From positions 655,057 through 719,056 of the forward strand of contig NZ_JBHSKT010000001.1 in NCBI RefSeq assembly GCF_042657365.1: DNA of 64,000 bases. Reading direction: 5' to 3'. This document shows, in pieces, positions 58,721 to 64,000 of this stretch (position 1 is the first letter of the stretch; the number at the start of each line of letters is the position of its first letter). The DNA is from Adhaeribacter_A terreus. GTDB lineage: Bacteria; Bacteroidota; Bacteroidia; Cytophagales; Hymenobacteraceae. The position numbers were made by a program, and so were the translations under genes. A model generated the notes under the pieces. That model was not told where the DNA came from and searched no databases. It saw nothing but the letters and a program-made list of their open reading frames with translations.

Positions 58721-60151
58721 ATGTTGATGGTTAAGGACGCTACCACTGTATGGAGTAATTGTTTACACGTGATAAGGGAAAATATTGGCGAGCAGAGCTA
58801 CAAAACGTGGTTCGAACCCATTGTACCCACTTCACTGGTAAATAACGTCCTGACGATTCAGGTACCGAGCCAGTTCTTTTACGAATGGCTGGAAGAACAC
58901 TATGTGGGTATTCTGAAGAAAGTGATCTTTCAGGAACTGGGCAGCGATGGCCGCCTGGAATACTCTATTATTGTAGACCGCGGAAACGCAGCGAATAAAC
59001 CGCAAACGGTAAACCTGCCAACCAAGAAAATTCCGCAGGCGGTTGTAAATTCTTATCAGCCGGAACATCATGTTTTGCGCAATCCCTTCGATTCCAAAAC
59101 AATAGACCGCAATTACCTCAATTCGCAGCTCAATCCAAATTACGTTTTCGATAATTACATTGAAGGCGATTGCAACCGCTTGGCGCGCTCTGCTGGTTTT
59201 GCAGTAGCCAATAAACCGGGCACTACTTCTTTTAACCCGTTAATGGTTTATGGTGGGGTAGGGCTTGGCAAAACGCACTTGGTGCAGGCCATTGGTAACC
59301 ACATTAAAAGCCACGCGCCGGAGAAATTTGTGCTCTACGTTTCGTCCGAAAAATTCGTGAACCAGTTCGTAGAATCTGTGAAAACGAACAGCATGCAGGA
59401 TTTTGCCAACTTCTATTTATTGGTAGATATTCTGATCATAGACGATGTGCAGTTCCTGAGCGGAAAAGAAAAAACCCAGGAAATGTTCTTCCATATTTTC
59501 AACCATTTGCACCAGAGCGGCAAGCAGATCATCATGACTTCTGATTGTCCGCCGCGCGATCTGAAAGGTTTGGAAGAACGTTTGCTTTCGCGTTTTAAAT
59601 GGGGCCTGACCGCCGACCTGCAAAGCCCTGATTTCGAAACCCGTATGGCGATCATTCAGAAGAAAATGCAAAGCGACGGGATTGATATTCCGGATAACGT
59701 AATTGAGTACCTGGCTTACAGCGTAGATACCAACGTGCGGGAACTGGAAGGCGTACTGATCTCTTTGATTGCGCAAAGCAGCCTGAACCGCAAGGAAATT
59801 GACCTGGAGCTGGCCAAAGGTGCGTTAAAACACATTATTGAAGACGTTGAAACGGAAGTAAACCTCGATTTCATTCAGAAAACCGTTGCCGAATATTTCA
59901 ACGTAACGCTGGATTCTTTAAAAGCCAAAACCCGCAAAAAAGAAATTGTAACGGCCCGCCAGGTGGCTATGTATTTCGCCAAAGAATACACCAGCCATTC
60001 GCTTAAATCCATCGGTTACCACTTCGGCGGCCGCGACCACAGTACGGTAATTCACTCGGTGCAAACCGTTTCCGATCTGATCGATACCGATAAAAAATTC
60101 AAAGCTTCTATTCAGGAATTGCAGAAGAAATTTAAGAGCAAGAATTCGTAA
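58721..60151 (+). CDS. dnaA: Chromosomal replication initiator protein DnaA
   Basis: 476 aa AAA+ initiator that opens the replication origin. Domain I at the N-terminus (ENIGEQSYKTWFEPIVPTSL), Walker A GGVGLGKTHLVQAIG, Walker B ILIIDDVQFL, sensor/arginine-finger region LLSRFKWGLTADL, and the C-terminal DnaA-box-binding helix-turn-helix with FGGRDHSTVIHSVQ. Full length. No cluster of DnaA boxes was seen within the flanking spacers, so the origin may be elsewhere. Ended by a paired ACGSTA terminator. Confidence 0.98.
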   Translation: MLMVKDATTVWSNCLHVIRENIGEQSYKTWFEPIVPTSLVNNVLTIQVPSQFFYEWLEEHYVGILKKVIFQELGSDGRLEYSIIVDRGNAANKPQTVNLPTKKIPQAVVNSYQPEHHVLRNPFDSKTIDRNYLNSQLNPNYVFDNYIEGDCNRLARSAGFAVANKPGTTSFNPLMVYGGVGLGKTHLVQAIGNHIKSHAPEKFVLYVSSEKFVNQFVESVKTNSMQDFANFYLLVDILIIDDVQFLSGKEKTQEMFFHIFNHLHQSGKQIIMTSDCPPRDLKGLEERLLSRFKWGLTADLQSPDFETRMAIIQKKMQSDGIDIPDNVIEYLAYSVDTNVRELEGVLISLIAQSSLNRKEIDLELAKGALKHIIEDVETEVNLDFIQKTVAEYFNVTLDSLKAKTRKKEIVTARQVAMYFAKEYTSHSLKSIGYHFGGRDHSTVIHSVQTVSDLIDTDKKFKASIQELQKKFKSKNS

Positions 60152-60175
60152 GTTCGAAATTTGATTATTCGAAAA
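60152..60175. repeat. TTCGAAATTTGATTATTCGAA spacer repeat
   Basis: Short TTCGA-type low-complexity word after the dnaA stop, related to the repeats around the four-helix-bundle gene. Confidence 0.35.
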
Positions 60176-60176
60176 C

Positions 60177-60219
60177 AAAAAACGCTATACTTTTGGGCTT
60201 GAAAAGTATAGCGTTTTTT
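60177..60219. terminator. Terminator hairpin of two inverted ACGSTA cores
   Basis: AAAAAACGCTATACTTTT (60177-60194) and AAAAGTATAGCGTTTTTT (60202-60219) pair exactly around GGGCTTG. Terminator of dnaA. Confidence 0.85.
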
Positions 60220-60239
60220 GTTTCCTAAATCGCTACTCA

Positions 60240-60269
60240 GACTTTTTTCATACAAAACCCTACCGTTTT
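60240..60269 (-). repeat. ACGSTA dispersed element, copy
   Basis: Minus-strand AAAACGGTAGGGTTTT, then GTATGAAAAAAGTC. It lies between the two terminators of convergent genes. Confidence 0.8.
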
Positions 60270-60274
60270 AAAAC

Positions 60275-60304
60275 AAAAATCCCCGAAATATTTCGGGGAT
60301 TTTT
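60275..60304. terminator. Intrinsic terminator, perfect palindrome
   Basis: AAAAATCCCCGAAAT and its exact complement ATTTCGGGGATTTTT form a 30-nt palindrome, after the minus-strand gene ending at 60322. Confidence 0.8.
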
Positions 60305-60321
60305 GCTCTAACCAAAAAAAA

Positions 60322-60831
60322 TCATTGTGCCGGAATTGTATTGCCTGGGAATAGAATATCGATGATCTCGCGCGGTACTGATTTGGGCTTTTTCGCTTCT
60401 TCCTTCCGCCAGTCGTATTGCGTATCGTAAGCCTGGTTGCCGTGAATGATAAAAGCGCCATCGGTAATAGGGGCGTTTGGCGGGTAACCATAGGCTACCG
60501 GCGCCGGTTGCTGCCCGGGAGGGCGGCCCGGATACCAGATGCGGTAAGTGCCGGCCGGCGGATAATGCCCCGGTGGTACTTTAAAATGATGTGGGTTTGC
60601 GTGCGGGAATTTGTTAGCGCCTTTATTTTTGGTTTTATAAGCTTTAGCAGTTTTGCCTTTTTTACCAGCGTTCACCGTCGGCGGATTCGTAACCTGGTTT
60701 TGGCTGTAATGCTCTTTGTGCTTGCCTTTTTCGTTTCCATTGCCTTTGCCTTGAGCCAGTAATTCAGCGCCGGAAAACAGCAACACGCCGCATGAAAGTA
60801 ACAGCGAGCCTATGGTAAGTTTATTTTTCAT
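60322..60831 (-). CDS. Secreted hypothetical protein with PPGHYPP/WYPGRPPG motif
   Basis: 169 aa. Signal peptide (LTIGSLLLSCGVLLFSGAEL, then LAQ), a Lys/Asn/Gly-rich linker (GKGNGNEKGKHKEHYSQNQV), then a conserved core PPGHYPPAGTYRIWYPGRPP with AYGYPPNAPITDGAFIIHGN. I have seen this PPGHxPPxGxxRxWYPGRPPG pattern in exported hypothetical proteins, but know no function. The start at 60831 is set by the signal peptide; an in-frame ATG at 60963 is too far upstream and crosses a terminator. Confidence 0.7.
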   Translation of the reverse strand: MKNKLTIGSLLLSCGVLLFSGAELLAQGKGNGNEKGKHKEHYSQNQVTNPPTVNAGKKGKTAKAYKTKNKGANKFPHANPHHFKVPPGHYPPAGTYRIWYPGRPPGQQPAPVAYGYPPNAPITDGAFIIHGNQAYDTQYDWRKEEAKKPKSVPREIIDILFPGNTIPAQ

Positions 60832-60901
60832 GGTTTTAGCGGTTTGTGAACTTTCGTTCCTTTTTCCTCCTGAATACAAGCTTTGTGCCATAATTCTGAA
60901 G

Positions 60902-60946
60902 AAAAAAACGCTATACTTTTTGCGTAAAAAAGTATAGCGTTTTTTT
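60902..60946. terminator. Terminator hairpin of two inverted ACGSTA cores
   Basis: AAAAAACGCTATACTTTTT and AAAAAGTATAGCGTTTTTT form a 19-bp stem with a very short loop. It lies after the His-rich gene on the minus strand. Confidence 0.85.
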
Positions 60947-60964
60947 AGCCCTAAAGCCAACAAT

Positions 60965-61243
60965 CTATAAACTGATGTTGATAGAAGGGCGGGGGCGCGG
61001 TGCCGGCTGTACGATCACTACTTTTTCGCGGTAGATATGGTGCGCGCCGTGGTGGCAATGCACATTGCAGTAGTGTTTCGGTTTTTTGTGATAATGCTGG
61101 TGGTAGTCGTTGTGGTAGTGGCCTTTACCTTTGCCATGCCCTTTGCCGTGGCCATGACCATGTCCGTGATCTTTAGCAGAAGCCTGGAATGCAAGCGCAG
61201 AAAATAAAATTAAGCCGGAAGCGAATGATAGAAATGCTTTCAT
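60965..61243 (-). CDS. Small secreted histidine-rich protein
   Basis: 92 aa. Signal peptide (AFLSFASGLILFSALAFQAS), then a dense His/Gly/Lys tract (KDHGHGHGHGKGHGKGKGHY) and further histidines (HNDYHQHYHKKPKHYCNVHC). It has two cysteines. The composition suggests Zn, Ni or Cu binding in the periplasm or at the cell surface, which is inferred. It shares secretion and small size with the PPGHYPP gene downstream; a terminator lies between, so each is probably separately expressed. Confidence 0.7.
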   Translation of the reverse strand: MKAFLSFASGLILFSALAFQASAKDHGHGHGHGKGHGKGKGHYHNDYHQHYHKKPKHYCNVHCHHGAHHIYREKVVIVQPAPRPRPSINISL

Positions 61244-61322
61244 TTTTCGTTAGCTAGGTGAAACGTGGGATAAGACCGCGGGTTTGCAATATTCATGCCA
61301 CAGGTTTCGTAACCCGGAAACG

Positions 61323-61451
61323 CTAATCGAAAAGTTCGGAAATAAGTTTGGCGCCGCCGAAGAAAATAAAAAGCCAGATCAGACCTTTAATAAAGAAAAA
61401 CAGAAAACCGGCAATGCCCAGTTTTTTCATCCGATCTTTAAATTTCGACAT
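61323..61451 (-). CDS. 42-aa single-pass membrane protein
   Basis: Begins MSKFKDRMKKLGIAGFLFFF and ends KLISELFD. A positively charged N-terminus of ten residues is followed by a helix of about 20 hydrophobic residues. Such micro-proteins with a GIAGFLFFFIKGLIW-like stretch are recurrent in Bacteroidota to my recollection, but no function is known to me. It lies downstream of the PH-like membrane protein gene with 38 nt between, so may be its operon partner. Confidence 0.6.
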   Translation of the reverse strand: MSKFKDRMKKLGIAGFLFFFIKGLIWLFIFFGGAKLISELFD

Positions 61452-61489
61452 GGCTTTTTGTAAGTATTTCTTTACGCTACAAACGCAGT

Positions 61490-61975
61490 TTATTTTGCAA
61501 TAGTATTAGCGGAAAACGCGAAGCGGTGGCGTTCCGACATCAGTTGCAGTTTTTCTTTCACCAGTTCAATATTCTTGCGGCGTTTCAAAGATTTCAGGTC
61601 CATGGTTTCCTGTTCTCCATTTTTCAGTTTAAAACGCAGCGTAGTGGGCAGGATCTGGAGCGAGGCCACATCGTCGAAGGCAATAACCTGTTTGGGGCGG
61701 AAATGGCCTTTTTTCTGCACAATGTAAGCCGGTGTAATTTCTAAATAACTCTGTGTGCCAAAAATAGACGTGTTTTGCGCCAGAATATAAAGCAGGTACA
61801 AAAATGCCAGCACCAGGAAAACGATGTGCAGGTAACTGCGGTCGTTGGTATCAGATTCGGTAAAAAGCAGGGCGCTGCCGTAAGCCAGCCAGAAAAAAAC
61901 GATGGCTAATTGTACGCCAAACGAAATACGCGAATTTTTTAAAGGGCGAATACCAACCCGCAACAAAGACCTCAT
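61490..61975 (-). CDS. Membrane protein with PH-like C-terminal domain
   Basis: 161 aa. Two transmembrane helices (FGVQLAIVFFWLAYGSALLF, YLHIVFLVLAFLYLLYIL) form a hairpin, followed by a cytoplasmic domain of about 85 residues (SYLEITPAYIVQKKGHFRPK, FKLKNGEQETMDLKSLKRRK) resembling bacterial PH domains. Function unknown; such proteins are often fold-scaffolds at the inner membrane. Confidence 0.65.
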   Translation of the reverse strand: MRSLLRVGIRPLKNSRISFGVQLAIVFFWLAYGSALLFTESDTNDRSYLHIVFLVLAFLYLLYILAQNTSIFGTQSYLEITPAYIVQKKGHFRPKQVIAFDDVASLQILPTTLRFKLKNGEQETMDLKSLKRRKNIELVKEKLQLMSERHRFAFSANTIAK

Positions 61976-62020
61976 ACCAGAGAATGATCAAGATTTAGAA
62001 GGCGAAGGTATAAAAAAATA

Positions 62021-62044
62021 ACGGCAACTTTAATAAGTTGCCGT
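62021..62044 (-). terminator. Intrinsic terminator of the OsmC gene
   Basis: Arms ACGGCAACTT and AAGTTGCCGT with loop TAAT, then TATTTTTTTA on the minus strand. Confidence 0.85.
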
Positions 62045-62055
62045 CTTGAAATTGC

Positions 62056-62496
62056 TTATTCGTCGCCGGAAAGGCTTGCAGTAACCGTAACTTCCGGAAT
62101 ACTACGCAGTGCCCGGCTTATCGGGCAGTTTTGCTTGGCGTCCTGCACGTGTTTCTGAAAATCGGCTTCCTCAATGTTTTCTACCGTGGCATTGGTCGTC
62201 AGTTCAATTTTTGTGATCAGCGGACCGGTTTCATCTTTGCCCAGCGTTACTTTAGCTTCGGTTTTAATGTGCTTCGGAACGTGGCCGTGTTTTTCCAGAA
62301 GGCTGCTCAGAAACATCGAAAAACAACCCGCCAGTGCACCACCAATAAGTTCTTCCGGATTCGTACCCGATTTATCGTCTTCGAAACGCGAACCGAACGA
62401 ATATGCCGCATTCAGAGCGCCGCTTTCGGTAGAAATATTGCCTTTGCCTTCTTTCAGGCCGCCGTGCCATATGGCTTCTGCAGAATGTACTCCCAT
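62056..62496 (-). CDS. OsmC-family peroxiredoxin
   Basis: 146 aa. It reduces organic hydroperoxides with two catalytic cysteines, here GALAGCFSMFL and KQNCPISRAL, at the family-typical spacing of about 65 residues. The N-terminal beta-hairpin (AEAIWHGGLKEGKGNIS) is complete. Likely part of the general peroxide defence. An ACGSTA copy lies upstream of its start. Confidence 0.93.
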   Translation of the reverse strand: MGVHSAEAIWHGGLKEGKGNISTESGALNAAYSFGSRFEDDKSGTNPEELIGGALAGCFSMFLSSLLEKHGHVPKHIKTEAKVTLGKDETGPLITKIELTTNATVENIEEADFQKHVQDAKQNCPISRALRSIPEVTVTASLSGDE

Positions 62497-62551
62497 AGTT
62501 TTTTTAATTGCTGAATGTTAGAATTTGAAATATTTATTTGTTCTGAATTTC

Positions 62552-62581
62552 GGGTTTTGGGTGCAGAAATCATAGCGTTTT
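62552..62581 (-). repeat. ACGSTA dispersed element, copy
   Basis: Minus-strand AAAACGCTATGATTTC, then TGCACCCAAAACC. Sense relative to the OsmC gene, 56 nt from its start. Confidence 0.6.
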
Positions 62582-62762
62582 TTTGTTTGCTAAGAGCTGC
62601 ATTGAAGTGAACCTGACAATTTCCGGAAAAACGGCAATAGCTTTAAATCAAGATCCTGCGTATTAATTGCTGAAAGCTGAAACTGTGCATACGAAACAAA
62701 AAGCCGCCGGTTATCTGCTGCAATTGTTAATAGGCATTCTTTCATTCAAACGTTTTTCTCTC

Positions 62763-63713
62763 ATGAAACTGTTGTTGCTTTTGGTTGCTGTCACATTTTT
62801 TTCAACGGAAGTTTTTGCGCAGTGCGATGACCTGAAACCGATGTACGGCTTTAAATGCGAGAAAACGGCGGAAATGCGCAAAGCCGATGAAGCCTTTCTG
62901 AATGCTGCTACCAAACAATATGGCTCTGCCGATTCGGCTGCGCGGGCTTATTTACGCATGGGCTGGAAAAATTTTCAGAACCGCAACGAAGCCTCCGCCA
63001 TGAAAAACCTGAACCAGGCATGGATGCTGAACGCGAATGATCCGGAAATTTATTTTGCTTTCGGCCATTTGGTGCGTTATGCTTTCACGAAGAATGCGCC
63101 CGAAGCCGGCAAATATTACCAGTTAGCCCGCGACCGCGACCCGAAACACAATGCCGAAAAAATAAGCTACGCCCGATTAATTGCTGCCCTGGAAAATGGT
63201 CCTGAGCCGCAAGCTGTGATCGATGCCTGTTCACAACTCATTCAAAGTTTTCCGGAATATAAAAACGGGTTGGGCTACAAAAAGCGGGCACAATATTACA
63301 CCCAAATGCAAATGCCCGACCGCGCTTTAAAAGACTGGAACGAAGCCATTGCCCTCGAACCCAAAAATGCCGAAAATTATGCCGGAAGGGGTTATGCTTA
63401 TTTCTGGCTTCAGAAACAGCAACAGGCTTTAGCCGATTATAACCAGGCCATTGCGCTCAAACCCGATTTTGCTGAAGCCTACGCCCATCGCGCGCAACTT
63501 TACACCGATTCACTGGTGCAGTTAAATACCGCCCTTGCTGACATCGATAAAGCCCTGCAACTGGACACTAAAAAACCGGAATTCTACCGCACTAAAAGCA
63601 ATATCCTGTTTAAGCAAAACCGAAAAACCGAAGCTTGCGATTGCCTGAAAAACGGTATGGCTAAAGGCCTGAAAAGTCTGGAAGAAGACTACAAAGAACG
63701 ATGCGGAAAGTAG
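62763..63713 (+). CDS. Secreted TPR-repeat protein
   Basis: 316 aa. Signal peptide (LLLLLVAVTFFSTEVFAQ), then tetratricopeptide-like repeats, clearest as DRALKDWNEAIALEPKNAEN, QQALADYNQAIALKPDFAEA and LADIDKALQLDTKKPEFYRT. TPRs mediate protein contacts; in Bacteroidota exported TPR proteins are often in envelope complexes. Mature N-terminus has a Cys (QCDDLKPMYGFKCEK) but no lipobox. The start at 62763 is set by the signal peptide. Single gene. Confidence 0.82.
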   Translation: MKLLLLLVAVTFFSTEVFAQCDDLKPMYGFKCEKTAEMRKADEAFLNAATKQYGSADSAARAYLRMGWKNFQNRNEASAMKNLNQAWMLNANDPEIYFAFGHLVRYAFTKNAPEAGKYYQLARDRDPKHNAEKISYARLIAALENGPEPQAVIDACSQLIQSFPEYKNGLGYKKRAQYYTQMQMPDRALKDWNEAIALEPKNAENYAGRGYAYFWLQKQQQALADYNQAIALKPDFAEAYAHRAQLYTDSLVQLNTALADIDKALQLDTKKPEFYRTKSNILFKQNRKTEACDCLKNGMAKGLKSLEEDYKERCGK

Positions 63714-63771
63714 TGAATTGCTGATTGCTAACTGATAATTGGGAAAATGTAAGAAACTGTTTTAAAAGCCA

Positions 63772-64000
63772 TTAGCAACGTTTAAGCATTACTGAGATCA
63801 TTGCTATATATACCATCGATTGGCTGTTCATTCTGTTCTTCTCATAATCTTTATTCAGACGCCTTGCATGCATCATCCAGGCAAATGTTCTTTCTACCAC
63901 CCATCTCCAGGGTAATACCTTAAACCCTTTCTGATCATCGTTTCTTAAAACCACCTGCCAGCACCAGCCCCACAGCTTTTTTACAAACCCTTTCAGGTCA
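63772..64000 (-). mobile_element. IS5-like transposase, 3' portion, cut by window edge
   Basis: The readable 75 codons encode DLKGFVKKLWGWCWQVVLRN, then WVVERTFAWMMHARRLNKDY and SQSMVYIAMISVMLKRC, the C-terminal part of a DDE transposase of the IS5/IS427 kind (the WRWVVERTFAW block carries the catalytic Glu). The frame is open to position 64000 and runs on. The right end of the IS, with its terminal inverted repeat, should lie between 63714 and 63772, but the repeat could not be fixed without the other end. Confidence 0.8.

Noticed and set aside
58625..60330. Replication origin next to dnaA
   Set aside because: No cluster of TTATCCACA-like boxes and no long AT-rich unwinding region were found in the two spacers flanking dnaA.
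742..62581. The repeated AAAACGSTA words as a CRISPR array
   Set aside because: Copies are dispersed singly or in twos and threes over 64 kb, without regular spacers or cas genes.
1..64000. tRNA or rRNA genes
   Set aside because: Spacers were read for GGTTCGAATCC-type T-loops and rRNA signatures; none found. This was by eye, so a degenerate tRNA could be missed.

Overview
The window looks like a chromosomal segment of a Gram-negative Bacteroidota bacterium, most likely order Cytophagales (Hymenobacteraceae-like; the genus is a guess). Evidence: secreted proteins with type IX secretion (T9SS) C-terminal domains of both the 'YPNPAQ' type and the gliding-motility (CHU_C) type, a UpxY/NusG-like antiterminator beside an exopolysaccharide export operon, an LptD-like protein, DUF5723 and PorT-like outer-membrane proteins, and promoters that fit the Bacteroidota TTG-N19-21-TAnnTTTG pattern. 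No rRNA, tRNA or CRISPR array was seen.

Layout. 1-4 kb: end of an exopolysaccharide locus (UpxY-type regulator, Wzc-like kinase, Wza-like exporter, all minus). 4.7-9.4 kb: a BamA-like outer-membrane protein and a radical-SAM/DUF4130 DNA-repair pair. 9.4-14 kb: minus-strand envelope and hypothetical genes. 14-16.3 kb: the classical rpsP-rimM-trmD genes plus rplS with its own promoter. 16.4-23 kb: sulfatase-type membrane enzyme, DUF418 protein, desaturase, RluA, PanB. 23-27.7 kb: LptD-like protein, amidase and MCE/MlaD protein. 27.9-30.5 kb: acyl-CoA carboxylase beta and a SirB1-type protein. 30.7-34.2 kb: redoxin, phosphopantetheinyl transferase, WD40 and DivIVA-like proteins. 34.3-37.9 kb: two tandem T9SS cargo paralogues, both broken. 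38-46 kb: FolB, TonB-type receptor, MeaB and three outer-membrane beta-barrel proteins. 46-50.6 kb: two CHU_C-domain proteins. 50.8-55.3 kb: methylmalonyl-CoA mutase large and small subunits separated by a four-helix-bundle gene. 55.4-64 kb: DUF72, a split 5'-nucleotidase, dnaA, small secreted or membrane proteins, OsmC, a TPR protein and the edge of an IS5-like transposase.

The genes are mostly envelope biogenesis plus core housekeeping. Carboxylase beta, mutase subunits and MeaB belong to one propionyl-/methylmalonyl-CoA route although they are spread over 27 kb.

The most unusual feature is a dispersed element of about 30 bp (16-bp core AAAACGSTAKSSTTTT, then about 3 nt, then GSCYGAAAAAGT). 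By hand I find about 40 copies, mostly in spacers next to stop codons, promoters and terminators, and also inside at least five coding sequences. I do not recognise it as a described family. Paired inverted copies form intrinsic-terminator hairpins. A second layer consists of AT-rich low-complexity inverted repeats (TTAATGATTAAT, AATTAGAAATTA and TTCGATATTCGA types); one such 35-bp pair brackets the four-helix-bundle gene within the mutase operon.
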